Origin: Gnetum montanum
Lineage: Eukaryota; Streptophyta; Gnetopsida; Gnetales; Gnetaceae
Direction of reading: 5' to 3'
Length of the DNA stretch: 64,000 bases
Assembly: GCA_015680685.1 (NCBI GenBank)
Contig: MNCI01018178.1
Coordinates: forward strand, 132,523 to 196,522
Positions 23,248-35,712 of this stretch are shown piece after piece. The position numbers and the translations under genes were made by a program. The notes beneath the pieces were generated by a model. It saw only the letters and a list, made by a program, of their open reading frames with translations, had not been told where the DNA came from and did no database searches. Within the stretch, counting starts at the first letter, position 1; each line of letters begins with the position of its first letter.

Positions 23248-24158
23248 TTATGAGTGGCGAGGTACCCCTACACTCAACCATACAAATACAAGCGTTACAC
23301 GTGTGATCCGGTTGAACTCTACAGAATAAGTGCCTACAGGCCTCATGGAATACTTAAGGTTAATTATTCATTGTCTTCCCAGACTTACTTGTATTTTTCA
23401 CGGTTGTATGGTTAAGTAAGTCTGAGGTATATGATTTTTATGTCCTTTCAGTTTTATCTCCTATTCTAACAAGGTAAATAGTTGAAGAGACTAATTAACT
23501 AACTTTAACTAACTAACTAAGTCTTAATTAACCTAGCATCAGCATCCGTTCCCACTTACCGTTCACACCCTGAGCCGATGCAACCTTGGCTACCAAACGC
23601 TAGTCGTTGCTGGGATCACCAAGTGTAACACATGTGCTCGAAGTGGTCGTACTGAGGCACTTAACTAGGAGAGAAGGGTTGAGAGAGATTTAATGACTAA
23701 TAAAGCATTTAAACGGTAAATAGTAAATAACAGTAAATAAAATCCTATTTAGCCTATTCCATGCATTGCAAGGTTTATCCAAGAAGTTCATCTTTATTGC
23801 CGTACACAAACATGTGTTCAGGTACAATATTTTCTCAAATAAAGATCCATTCACTTTGGAGCTCCTACTGTGGGCACATGGAAAATATTCTATCTCTAGA
23901 GGGATCAAACTACCAGAGTTTCGCTACGGTCTAGGCCTAGAATTGGGAAACAAGGGAGAGCCGCCTCTTATTTATAGATTTGATGGTGCACTGCGATATC
24001 GCGTACGTGATATCACAGGGGAAGACACGATATCACGTACGTGATATCACGGGGGATGTGATATCGTGGTGGACGCGATATCGCGGGGGATGCGATATCG
24101 TGGTGGAAGCGATATCGCGTACACGATATCGCGGCCCATGCGATATCGCGTCCCATCA
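23248..24158 (-). repeat. Related solo LTR inside element E
   Basis: The plus strand starts ttatgagtggcgaggtaccc, as in the D-family LTRs, and runs about 910 bp to cccatca. The middle diverges from D's LTR (acttacttgtatttttcacg in place of the D wording), so it is a separate subfamily. TATA on minus at 23976-23970. No primer site lies on its left, no polypurine tract is evident on its right and no partner LTR is seen, hence solo. A clear target duplication was not found. Confidence 0.7.
23990..24155. repeat. Palindromic GATATC array in U3 of the solo LTR
   Basis: About ten gatatc cores in 165 bp, set in cgatatcgcg, tgatatcacg and cgatatcgtgg words, spaced 10-25 bp. Each core is self-complementary, so the region could fold or bind a dimeric factor on either strand. 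It lies immediately upstream of the TATA box. Confidence 0.9.
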
Positions 24159-25616
24159 CGAAAAAAATCCCTTAGATATAATAATTGGCTATAAGCACTG
24201 GTTATGAGGCTAGAAAGATGTGTCACCCATGTTTAAAGGTGCTCCTCTAATTAAGGCCCTTCCTTCCTTCTTCTCTTTTCTTTTATTTTTGGAGTGATGA
24301 TCATTCTTTGTGGTGGCTGTGAACTCATGGTGGTTGGTAGGAATAAACACATCAATGCGAGGTCACTGTTAATGGTATGAACTTGGATGGATAGGTATGA
24401 TGATCATTTTAATCACATTTGACATAAGAACCTATTGCAGACATGGTTAAGTACCTTACATTCCTATCTTTGTAATCCATTCTCATCCCATTATTCACCC
24501 AACCATTGCATACAATTATGAGCATTTTGGTTTTATGTAGTATAGTGCAACATCCCAACCAAGGTAGTTGCGTGTTATTTGAAACAAAGACATGATCTAC
24601 ATTTAACTTCTAACATGTCCACGGACATCTTTAGAAGTGGTTATGCAAGGGCATTATGGCAGGAGCTTGCTATGGAGAGGATTCAGTTGCATAACTTTTG
24701 TTGATCATGGCTTTGAACTAACCTTCACATCTTCCAAAAAATTAGTGAAAATTTCTTCAAATTTTTCCTACTTCTTTATCTCAATATCCTTCAACTTCCA
24801 AAAACTTTCTTGGCCATCTTTTGCATTGGACCTTTGATTTTAATTATTTGAAAACTTGTGCACTTATGAAGTTACACTTATTAGTTATGGGGGCTAGGGA
24901 TGCCTACTTTGAAATTTTTCTAAAATACTATTTTCAAACATTGTGATAACTAATAGTAATTGACCAAAATAAGGTGAACAACTTCATGATTTAAGTTGCC
25001 TCATAGCCTTGGGCATAGTACGCTGTCATTACCTTATGCTTAAATGCAAACTAAGACATCCAAAAAGGGTTAATCATTAAAAATTTATCAAATCTAATGT
25101 TGATCCCTTGTTGACTGTAGGTGATGCTAAAAGGGACACCTAAGGAAGACAATCTTTTGCCAAGCATAAAAATGAAGCTAAGAGAGGGATAATGGAGGAT
25201 ATGCCCATGGACAAATAGTAGCACATACAGGATAATGGCTCAAACATCACATGATTGCTAGATCTATGGGATGGTGGGAAGAAATTTTAGTCCATCCTTC
25301 AAGAACATTTTGCATAACTAGAGAAGCATCAACATAACAATCAAGGTTTGAAGTCTAACAACACTAGTAACAATAAGAAGAATCATCTTTAGTGAATTTT
25401 TCAAGACCTCTACCAATTTTGTAATCTTCAATGTCTATCCAAGCATTTTGTCACTTTGTCATTTTGTTTGCATCCACTTGAATAAAATTTTGTAATGTTG
25501 CACTTAGAGTCAGTCAGTAGTTAGTTAGTCAATAATCCCATACCTTAATATTTTTTAACGAACCTATTCCTTATTTTGTTCACTTGAGGACAACTGTTTA
25601 CTCAGTTGTTTTGGTA
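24159..25616. other. Non-coding 3' part of element E
   Basis: No gene is recognised. The second ORF expected from D and F is absent or decayed beyond recognition. The last 100 bases match the sequence preceding F's 3' LTR. Confidence 0.5.
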
Positions 25617-26507
25617 TGATGAAGCATTGGTTAGCTGCATTGATGGGATCACATTGATGTAGCTACCTCAACGTAGCTGCATTGATGCAATCCCATTGAC
25701 GTGTAGGATGATGCATTGACATGTATGCATCGATGCAATGTGTGTTTTCACCTATAAATACATGTGCTCCTGCTATGTATTTGGCATTCTTTTATCAATA
25801 GAGTAGCTAAACTCTTGCAATTTTATTTTGTAATCTTGAGAATAGTTAGTAAGTGCCCATAGTATGGATCTGAGTTAGTTGTACGACATCTTATTCGAGT
25901 GGCAATGTACCTAGAAAAATTCCATGAATGGTAATAAGACTGAGATTGATTCTTATTTATTAGAGCACTTTGACTTAGATTAGATTTACTTTTAATGTAA
26001 TTTATATTTCATGTACTTAGTTAATAGTTATGTTTCTACGCATATTAATGAATTGGTGGAATGAGCACGATCAATCTCGAGTGTAAGCACGTATTCGCTT
26101 GGTAACCCCAACAATGTCATTACTTAGTTTTCCTAGTAGCATAATGCTTGGTAATCCTAGTAGTGGATATGTGAGTTTAGGATGTGTACAATAAGCTAGG
26201 AATGGACACTCATCACCTATAGGCTAGCTTAGACTTTACTTTCCATTGTTAATTAGATTAGATAATTAATTTCTCTATTATCGTTAGGAGTAGAATAAGG
26301 CCAAAACAAAATCAACCATCATATGCCTCACTTTGGACTAAACCAAATGTGAAAATGCTACACTAGTCCAAGTGGGAAGATAGCAAACTGTGATCAATGC
26401 TTAATGATTTAGATGCACAACTAGTCCCATCAATGGAATTTGATCAGATTGTGTGTGAATGCTTGTGATTTGTATGGTTGGGCATAGGGGGTACCCACTA
26501 CTCATCA
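25617..26507 (+). repeat. 3' LTR of element E
   Basis: Starts tgatgaagc and ends gtacccactactcatca, the reverse complement of the D-family LTR ends (891 bp). TATA box tataaata at 25753-25760. The U3 before it is about 135 bp of gcattgatg/tcccattgacgtg repeats. It is followed by a (TA)n run at 26508-26529. Confidence 0.88.
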
Positions 26508-28550
26508 ATATATATATATATATATATAATAAGGAAGATTCATTACTTACACAAATCCAATCATTTTCAATTTGAAGTATGCGCTCACGATCCAACAGGT
26601 GTCGAGCTAAGAAGTAGCACTTTCCAATTTTCCTAAGATTTGTTCAATATTCCTATTGACCTCTAAAACATCATCAATCATTAGGGATAGCATGAAAAGT
26701 CGATAACTGACCAGTCTATACCAACTCATAATCACTTTTGAAGTCACAAGATTTGAACTCTCTTAAGTCATACAACTCCTTACAAAGAGAGTGCAAGTAT
26801 TTTTTGCAATATGATCACTTAGATTACGAAGAAGAATAAGTTCCTCTATTGCAATAGTCACCATCTGTCCTAAGGAGTAGCATGAAACCCTTCATTGGAG
26901 TCACTCACCTAGATTGCACTCAAGGAACATTTGGAGGTGGGGTGATAGTTCATTTAAAACTAGACTTACGTGGAGAATCCTTCTTCAACTCTTAGATAAA
27001 ATACCCTTGAACCAAGGACACCTACAATACAAAATGCAGCATAACATAAGAAAAAAATGGGATGTATTCAAAAACCATCTAAATCATTTCCTTTTTCTTT
27101 TTTCTTACTATTTAAAATATTTTGACTAGAACCTTGTTCTATGCATTGTTTCTAATAAAAAATTAGGAATAAAATAAATATATATAAAAACAACAACAAC
27201 AACAATAATGATATTGTATTATTCATGATAAAAACCTTATAACTAAGTTTTATTGATATCACATCATCCCTTCCTAGAGTTGTCTTCTTAGTACTTTTCC
27301 TTGGTTCGGTCTAGAGTCAAGAGTGCACTATCACATAAATAACATAAAGACAAATAATAAATAAATAAGAAAATTATAAAATAAAAATAAATTAAATTTT
27401 ATACCTCATCAGAACCCTCTAGATTACGGACCTATGTGAGAGTCTTTAAACCATTTTATCCTTGAAAAAAAGCTTAAAATTCATGAGACTTCATGTTAGG
27501 AACAAAAGGATCTACCCCAATATGAAAAGCCAAAGTTGTTTGAATACTAGTAGGAGTAATTGTTAAACTTTCAAAAATAATTTTTTAAAAGGAAATTTCT
27601 AGGAAATGGTAAATATTACAACAATTCCTTATAATTTATTTACAAAAAGAATTTTTGAAAATAAGGGAAACTAGTAACTCAAACAATCTCGAATTTTTAA
27701 GGAACTCAAAATCCTCACCATCTAACAAGCTATGAACTTGATGAGTGGCTTCAACAACATTATTTTGATGTAAAATAATGGAAATAGATGTAGAGATACC
27801 TAATTTGAGATAAGAATATTGACTAGGATGCATTGCATGAGCCATGTTGTCTCTATGCCAAAAAATCTCCCTACTGTGTAAAAAAGGGTTGATTTGGGAA
27901 AAGAGTTCACTTTCATCCATTTATAGGAAAAGTTTGGAAACTCTAGTAATTGTTAAAGGTGTATCTAACTTGGAAAAATTTTAGTTATAATTTATGTTAA
28001 CATGTGGTTAATCATTAATTATTTTTAACTAATGATCGCCTTTCTTGATTTGTTGACTATTAGGTTTAATGAACTAGAGTTAGCATGAGCTGAACACATA
28101 GTACATTCTGAGATGATTCCAATAGTACCAATTTCATCAAAATCCAACTTGTGTTTCTTGGTATCTATATAATTTATTAAAATTAATAAGTTTTAAGATA
28201 AAAAAAGTAGAAGTTAAATTTAATTTTTATTTCAAAAAAAATTGGATTATGAATTGAACCTAAGACTTTGTCTTTCCTAAGAATGATTTTTAAGGCTTGA
28301 TTACGTGACCACTAGGCCACTACAAAAATGTGAAGCTTTTTTATCATTTAAATAATAATAATTAAATTTTCTTAAATTTTTTTTTAAAATTTTAACTTTG
28401 CTAGCTAGCTGCTATTGAGTGGTACAGGCTTGCACCTTGGTTGCTCAGCATTGCAACTAGTAGTCATGGTTGGCCATAGGGGCGACCAAGCAAAATGTGG
28501 CCCAACACCCTATTGTGTAGCGGGGCCTTGATGCTCTATTGCGAGGCATT
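26508..28550. other. No gene seen; (TA)n microsatellite at the left edge
   Basis: AT-rich sequence between E and the copia element. It starts with about 11 TA repeats (26508-26529) and has an aacaacaac run near 27190. Open frames are short and without motifs. Confidence 0.6.
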
Positions 28551-29181
28551 TATAAGATTAATTTCCCATGATAATAGTTTTTCCCACTCTTGCCATCTAC
28601 TAGTCTCTCAATGACTCCTTGAATGTTTGGTAGTTACCACTCTCAATGTTGATAGTTACAAGATGGTACCACCACTGCCATCATCCATAATAGAAGTAGT
28701 GGAGGTAGTGAGGCATTTTTAAAAATAAATGGTTCCTTGATGGAAGGAATATCATATATGGTTATAAATATAATGGATGGTCCCCATCCTTACCATGTGA
28801 TATGTTGTGGTCTACAAATTCCATCAGATGCAGCATTGAGATTGAATTGATAAAGGCTGGAAGATGTATCAAAAGTTGAGTTTATTTTCTTTCTATCTCT
28901 AAGTTTCTTTTCTCTACTTTGTTATGGCCACAACTAGAGGTAAACAAAATAACTTTAGTGTTCTCTTCAGCTATAATGTTTTCAGATTTACCTTCACAAA
29001 TTCTTATTGATGGATGAAAGTATTTTGTTTCTACGAAGTTATTTCTTATCCATTCATAAAATTATATTTTGTTTTATCTACTATTAATTAGCTAGATCTT
29101 TAAATACTTGGACAATATAGAAAACCTTAATACTGGCTTAGCTATTGTTAATAGGAAGATCTTGCAATGAATTTTCTATCA
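28551..29181 (+). repeat. 5' LTR of copia element
   Basis: Starts tataagattaa (the 3' copy has tgtaagattaa) and ends gaattttctatca. It aligns with 34144-34799 over nearly all its length, for example atggtaccaccact and ggaaggaata. It ends two bases before the primer site. Confidence 0.88.
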
Positions 29182-29183
29182 TT

Positions 29184-29201
29184 TGGTATCAAAGAGCTAG
29201 G
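29184..29201 (+). other. Primer binding site (initiator tRNA-Met)
   Basis: tggtatcaaagagctagg follows the 5' LTR. The usual plant copia site is tggtatcagagc, so there is one extra or changed base. It fixes the element's orientation. Confidence 0.85.
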
Positions 29202-29797
29202 TTTTAACAAACTTGCTTAGTTGTAGTCTTTATTGGATATTACATGCATCGTTTTGTTTTACGACGCTCTTCTTATGAATATAGCATATTTCATTGGTTA
29301 ACAATTATAATGATTATCCTTTTGCAATGCCATTAATGAGTATAATATTTATCCTTTTTTCAATGCTGTATTGGAAAAGGAAATTATTAAAAAAGGATTA
29401 TTGATATGAATTTTTTTATACATACTGAAAGTATTTGAATAGTTATGGATATTAAAGTATGAATTTTCTATCATTCCATGTTTAAGAGAAATTTTTTTTT
29501 AAAATATGATCTAAGGGTAGCTAGAGCACCTTAAGTCATAATGATAATGCAAACAATGGTATTATTTTAAGATTTCAATTAGTTCGTGATGAAATTAGAT
29601 AGCCCCACAAGGAAGTAATTTTTTTATGATCTATTTGGAATAAGATAGTAAGTTTTAAATAAATTTTTCTAGGCCCATAGGTAAGAATTATTTTTTCTAC
29701 ACTTGGTAGTCTTATTGATGAGTATGTTATGTAAATTCATGTGGATGCAACCTTTATCCACAGGGAGGTTAATACTTACTATTTTTTTGCTAGTGTA

Positions 29798-32700
29798 ATG
29801 TATTTTTTTGCTCTAGTAGGAATTACTCCTATAAATTTTGTGCCTAATCCTTATGTTCCAATATTAACTAGGGATAATTTTCAAGATTAGAGGGATAAAA
29901 TTCTCCTTACCTTGGGATGGATGGACCTTGATTTAAAATTCCATGTGGATATGCCTAAAACACCCATGGAATCTAGTACACTAGAGGAAAAGAGTTCTTT
30001 TAAGCAGTGGGAGTGATCTAACTGCTTAAGCATGATGTTCATAAAAAATCATATAAACAAGAACATTCTAGGTTCTATCGCTAAATGTAACAAAGTTAAG
30101 GATTTCATGCTAGCTATTGAAGAACAATTTTTAAGGTCTGATAAAGTAGTCACTAGCACTCTCATGAACAAACTCTCAAGCATGTAGCTGGACAACACTA
30201 AAGATGTGTGTGAACACATTATGGAAATGAGGGATATAGCAGCCTAATTAAAATCCTTAGGGATTGACTTCTCTAAGTTATTTCTTATTAACTTCATACT
30301 TAATTCTCTCCCAAATGAGTATGGACCATTCAAAATCTCATACAACACACATAAAGAAAGTTGGTCAGTAAATAAACTTTTGACTATGTGTGTTCAAGAG
30401 GAGGAAAGAATTAAGTATGAAAAGCTAGAAAGTGCTAATCTGATCACTTATGATAAAAGAAAGGACAAAAAGGAAAAAAATGTTCATAAGGAAAAGAATG
30501 AAACAAGTGTGCTAATGAAACAACATGGCGAAAAGTTTGCTTCTCTTTTCTGTAAGAAAAAGGGACACATGAAAAGAAATTGTCAAAAGTATAAAATATG
30601 ACTTGAAAAGAAAGGTAACCTCATTTCCTATGTATGTCATGAATCTTATTTTGTTGATGCTCTTGATAATACATGGTGGATTGATTTTGGTTGAATAATT
30701 CACATTTTCACTATCATGCAAGGCTTCCTCTAACTAAGACAATTGAAGGAAAATGAATGAAACATCTATTCAAGAAATTAGATATGTTCTCAAGTGGAGG
30801 TGGTTGGAACATTTAGACTAGTATTAGACTTTGGATACATTTTAGATCTTCTAGATACTTTTTACATTCCACCATTTTCTAAGAATTTAGTTTTAGTTTC
30901 TAGATTAGTCAGTTTGGATCCATGTTCAGTTTTGAACATTCTAGTTGTAAAATAAAAACATTGTTGGTTCCTAAAAACTTGTTGATGGTTTGTATAAGCT
31001 TATTTTAGATTCCACTTTTGAATATAATCTTTTAACTACACATTAGTACATTTGAAATAAAAGGTGCATAATAAATGAAGAATCCTCTAAGCTCTGGCAT
31101 AAAAGATTGGGTCATATCTCCATGGAAAGAATTAAAAGATTAGTAGATAATGGTGTATTAATGACCCTTCACTTGATTGATTTTGATACTCTTATAGAAT
31201 GCATTAAGGGAAAGCAAACTAAGAAGACCACTAAAGGAGCTAAGAGGAGTTTAGAGATTCTATAAGTCATACATATTGACATTTGTGGACCTTTTCCCTT
31301 TCCTTATTTGAATAATCAAATATATTTTATTTCATTCATTAATGACCATAGAAGATACATGGATATCTACTTTTTGTTTGATAAAGTAAAGGTATTAAAT
31401 GCTTTTAAAATATTCAAAACAGAAGTAGAGAAATAGAAGGAAAAGAAAATTAAGATTATAATATCCAATAGAGGAGGGGAACACTATAGAAAGTATATAA
31501 AAATGGGATAGGCACCAGGTCCATTTGCTATGTTCTTTCAAGAAGAGGACATTATTTCCCAATACACCATGCTAGGAACACCTCAACAAAATGGTGTAGT
31601 AGAAAGAAGGAACTATACACTTATGGACATGGTAAGATGTATGATTAGTAACTCTAATCTTCCCTTAATCCTATGGAGTGATGCATTAAAAACTATAGTA
31701 TATCTCTTAAATAGGATTCCATCAAAGGCTATTCCTAGAACACCTTTTGAATTATGGAATGGATGGAATCCTAGTTTAAGACACATGCATATTTTGGGAT
31801 GTCTAGTTGAAGTAAGTGTGCATAACCCAAGCTTAAAGAAATTGGATCCAAGAACAATTAGTGGATATTTTATTGACTATGTGGTAAACTCCAAGGATTT
31901 TAGATTTTACTATCCCATGAATAGACATAGAGTTATTGAGGCTAGAAATGCTAAATTCCTTAAGGATTTTGAATTCAATGAAAAAGAAATTACTTAAGAA
32001 TTAAAATTTGAGAAACTCAAGGAATGTGATAAGTCTATCATATATGAAGAGGAATCAATATTCTCCCAAGATAATCCAAAACACACCTTGGATGAGTTAT
32101 TAAAGTAAGAAAAACCTCTTCAAGAGAAAAAAATTATCACTAATTCTACTCCTCAAGATGTGTAAAACATTGAGGAAAAAGTAGAATTAAGAAACTAGTA
32201 ATTTCTAGTGACTATGTTGTATATCTTTAAGATTTTGATATTAGACCTAAAGATGATCCTATGTCATTTTCACAAGCCATGAGTGGAGAGAATTCCACAT
32301 CTTGGTATGATACCATGAAAGAAGAGATAGATTCTATGGCTAAAAATCAAGTTTGAAATCTCGTAAAATTTCCAAAAGGATATTGAAAAATTGGTTGTAA
32401 ATGGATCTATAAAACCAAAAGAAACTCTTTTGGTAATATTGAATGATATAGAGCTAGACTTGTAGCTAAAGGATTTACTCAAAGGGAGGGCATTGATTAC
32501 CATGAAACCTTCTCTCTAGTATTAATGAAGGATTCATTTAGAATAATTATGGCTTTGCTGGCTCATTTTGATTTAGAGCTATACCAAATGAATGTAAAAC
32601 AACATTTTAAATGGGGATCTTGAAGAAGAAGTATACATGAAACAACTTGAGGGCTTTTGTGAAGATGATCGCTTAGTTTGCAAGTTAAGGAAGTCATTAT

Positions 32701-33817
32701 ATGGACTAAAACAAGCCTATCAAAAGTGGTATTTAAAATTTCATAAAATTATGGTCTCATTCAATTTTAATGAGAACATTGTTGATCAATTTATATACCT
32801 TAAGGTTAATGGTAGAAAATTCATTTTATTAGTCCTTTATGTGGATGAAATATTACTTGCAAGTAAGGTTTTGCTACATGAGACAAAGCTTTTTCTCTTT
32901 CAAAATTTTGAAATGAAGAATATGGATGAGGCCTCTTACGTCATTGGGATAGAGATTCACATAGATAGAAATTAAAGGATATTAGGACTATCTTAAAGGA
33001 CCTACATTGAAAAGATTTTGGAGAGATTTAGAATAAAAAATTGCTCACCTATAGCGGCTCCAATAATGAAGGAGATAAACTTAACTTGAAGCAATGCCCA
33101 CAAAACTTATTGGAACAAGAGTAGATGAAAAACATGCCTTATGCATATGCTATTGGTAGCCTCATGTATGCAAAAGTATGTACAAGACCTAACATAAAAT
33201 TTGCAGTAGGAATGCTAAATAGATATCAAAGCAATCCAGGCATCGAGCATTGGAAAGCTACTAAACGAGTCATGAGGTATTTGCAAGGAACTATGAACTA
33301 CAAACTCACATATAGACACACTAATTATCTTGAAGTGGTTGGATATTCAGATTTAGATTTTTCTAGATGTGTAGATTCTAGAAAATCAACTTCTAGATAT
33401 GTGTTTCTATTCACTAGAGGGGCCATGTCTTAGAAGAGTACTAAGTAAACAATAGTTGCTTCATCTACAATGGAGGTAGAATTTATTGCTTGTCATGAAG
33501 CTACATCACATGCATTATGGTTGAGAAATTTTATTGCTAAATTAAGAATTTTTGATGCAATCAGAAGGCCAATAAAGATATATTGTGATAATTTTGCTGC
33601 AGCATTTTTTTCCAAGAACAATAAAAATGGAAGTCATGGTAAGCACATTAATATAATGTATCTTGCTATTAAGGATATAGTCAAGAAGCATGAAGTAGAT
33701 ATTTAGCATATTAGTACTAAATTAATGATTGATGATCCCATGACTAAATCTTTGTCTACAAAATAGTACATGGATCATGTAAATCATATGGAACTTGTTA
33801 ATTCATTTCATATATAA
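29798..33817 (+). pseudogene. gag-pol: Copia gag-pol polyprotein, broken
   Basis: Gag from an ATG at 29798 to about 30600, with a zinc-knuckle remnant (C-K-K-K-G-H-M-K-R-N-C at about 30551) whose first Cys is missing. The protease site is read as W-W-I-D-F-G near 30677 in place of D-S-G. A pre-integrase block (W-H-K-R-L-G-H) is near 31095. The integrase core includes H-I-D-I-C-G-P near 31272 and P-Q-Q-N-G-V-V-E-R near 31580. RT (about 32290-33010) has Y-G-L-K-Q-A near 32700 and Y-V-D-E-I at 32838. RNase H follows, with D-S-R-K-S-T-S near 33374 and H-I-N-I-M-Y near 33645, and the stop is 33815-33817. Stops are frequent, the frame changes several times, and the RT catalytic Y-V-D-D is Y-V-D-E. 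The sequence resembles Tork-type copia polyproteins from memory; the lineage is not proven. Confidence 0.9.
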
Positions 33818-34132
33818 CTTGCTTCTTACTCAAATTTGTAGATCATTACAGATTTCTTGGATAATAATAAAGGCATATATTTTGGTGCACATAAAGCCTA
33901 TGCCATTAGTTTTAAAAGGGACTTTAGTTGTTTTGAAATATCCATTCATAAGGAAATTACTCATAAAGTGCTAGCTTAAGAAGTATCATGATTTGTAATT
34001 CATGAAAGAAAATATTCAATTTTAACGAATATAACCATTATGATTCAAGTATTGATATTTTTTGTTTGAGTATGAGTTTATCAATTATATCCATGATACA
34101 GAAAATCTCCATTCTTCTTGTACATGGGAAAT

Positions 34133-34143
34133 CAGTGGGAGAA
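34133..34143 (+). other. Polypurine tract of copia element
   Basis: cagtgggagaa directly before tgtaagatt of the 3' LTR, a typical copia plus-strand primer. Confidence 0.75.
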
Positions 34144-34799
34144 TGTAAGATTAATTGTCCATNGAGATTATTGGATGGAAAGAGTGGGCAAAACTATCAT
34201 CATGGACAATTAATCTTACATTCTCCCACTGATTGCCCATGTACAAGAAGAATGGAGATTTTCTGTATNCAGTTACAGGATGGTACCACCACTAGCATCA
34301 TCTGTAATAGAAGTAGTGAAGGTAGTGAGGGATTTTTTGAAAATAAATGGTTTCTTGATGGAAGGAATACCATATATGGTTACAAATAGAATGTTTGGTC
34401 CCTAGCCTCATCGTGTGATATTTTTTGAACTGAAAATTCCATTAGATGCAACATTGAGATCCAACTAGTAGAGGCTGCAAGATCCATCAATAGCTAAGTT
34501 TATTTTCTTTTCATCTCCAAGTTTCTTTTTTTTTGCATTACTATGGCCATAACTAGAGGTAAACAAAATAACCTTAGTGTTCTCTTCAACTACTATGTTT
34601 TTAGATTTTCTTCTGCAAATTCTTATTGATGGATGAAAGTATTTTATTTCTACAAAGTTATTTCTTATCAATTCATAAAATTATAGTTATCTTATCTACT
34701 ATTAACTGGCTAGATCTTTAAATACTTGGTCAATATGGAAATCCTTATTACTGGCTTAGCTACTGTTAACAGGAAGATCCTGTAATGAATTTTCTATTA
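34144..34799 (+). repeat. 3' LTR of copia element (with disturbed start)
   Basis: tgtaagattaattgtccat at the start and gaattttctatta at the end match the 5' LTR. Between two single N bases (34163 and 34269) the sequence is reverse-complemented and partly duplicates its left flank. After the second N the alignment to the 5' LTR resumes at cagttacaggatggtacc. Confidence 0.85.
34163..34269. other. Inverted segment between two N bases
   Basis: The 105 bases between the Ns, read on minus, contain the same polypurine tract and LTR start as the sequence just left of 34163, then continue gatgatagttttgcccactc, which matches the 5' LTR. A contig placed in the wrong orientation explains this simply. 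Confidence 0.85.
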
Positions 34800-35649
34800 G
34801 CATCGCAATAGGCCATCACATAGTTAGATGTAGTCAGCTATGCTATTATGTCTATGTCTATCGTCACTGCTCTACATCCTACATTCTCTATTGATTTGCA
34901 TCCTATGTCCTATTACCCTTTGTTGACATCCATGGGTGGTTGTCACCTTGGTATCTATTGACGCTACGATTCCATTCCTTGCCACTTGCCAATGGAGATC
35001 GCTAGTACCATCCATTTTTGCCACTATGGTATCCATTGGTGTTGCCATTCCATGCCTCTCCACCCCACTTGTTGATGGAAACCACTGGTGCCATCTGTGT
35101 CTACCAGCACCACCATTCAATGACTCCTTAGCTATTGATGATGATTGCCTATTTGTACCATATTGATGCTTCTCTCATTGTGATGGAAATTTTTTTCAAT
35201 TAAAATATTTGATAGAGTTACATAAACCCTAATAAAAATTTTGAAATTAAACATGCTTCTTCCTATTGAATGAGTGACTTCTCAAAAGTCTTTTAAAATG
35301 TGTAAAAGTTTACAACTTGAAAATGCTATAGTTTTTGATTTTGGCATCCAATTCTAATGATACAAGAGTTTTTTTATAATAAATCTAAATGTTCTGGATG
35401 CAATGGAATAGTTAGATTTAGCATACGGAAGCCCAAAAATTGGTTTCTAAAATTGTTATATCGAACATAAAAAATCTAACTTAAAGCTTGAATATTGAAT
35501 AGTTTAAAGGGAACGAGTCTTTTATGGCCAATTAAAAGAATATTTGTTTTTGGTAGTTCTAACCTTCCCCAGAACCAATCAACTACCCTAGAACCCATAA
35601 AAAGGGTTAAAATGACCAAGGAATTATCACCTTTCTTTTTTTCTTTGAC
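34800..35649. other. No gene seen; loose repeats
   Basis: 34935-35115 contains two to three diverged units around ttgccac...atggtatccattgg...gccattccatgcc. The rest is AT-rich. The 5' LTR of element C is expected here but no copy of 57448-57947 is recognisable. Confidence 0.5.
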
Positions 35650-35712
35650 ATATCAATGTTCGGAGCCTAGATAGTACATTGGAGAACAATGGAGTGTTGA
35701 GTTAATAATCAA

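Larger units (their letters stand above)
12417..26507 (+). mobile_element. Element E: gag-only LTR retrotransposon, interrupted by D and a solo LTR
   Basis: E gag on plus (12870-14513) resumes after element D (22045-22640). The two parts align in series with D's own uninterrupted gag, which shows that D sits inside E. The 3' LTR is 25617-26507; the sequence before it (aataatcccatacc at about 25526, then cactcgagg-like and ttttggta) matches the stretch before F's 3' LTR. No 5' LTR or primer site is visible, so E is 5'-truncated or its start lies beyond element A. No RT or integrase remains. Confidence 0.75.
28551..34799 (+). mobile_element. Ty1/copia retrotransposon, full-length but inactive
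   Basis: Two LTRs (28551-29181, 34144-34799), an initiator-Met-type primer site, a single polyprotein region (29798-33817) in the copia order gag, protease, integrase, RT, RNase H, and a polypurine tract (34133-34143). Flanking pentamers gcatt (28546-28550) and gcatc (34800-34804) differ at one base and are the likely target duplication. Total about 6.25 kb. Many stops and frameshifts. The 3' LTR contains a probable assembly inversion (34163-34269). Confidence 0.92.

Noticed and set aside
23990-24155. CRISPR-like array
   Set aside because: The repeats are short palindromic GATATC words without constant spacers, inside an LTR of plant DNA.
34094-34269. Natural hairpin or foldback element
   Set aside because: The arms end at single N bases and the inverted piece completes the LTR when reversed. 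A misplaced contig is simpler.
34872-35166. Opposed 76- and 82-codon frames near 35 kb
   Set aside because: Both arise from the same diverged tandem repeat; there is no motif and no homologue in the window.
34800-35649. 5' LTR of element C
   Set aside because: I looked for the start tgtaatgtcccatccctt and other parts of 57448-57947 here and found none. Only a weak primer-site-like stretch near 35651 remains.
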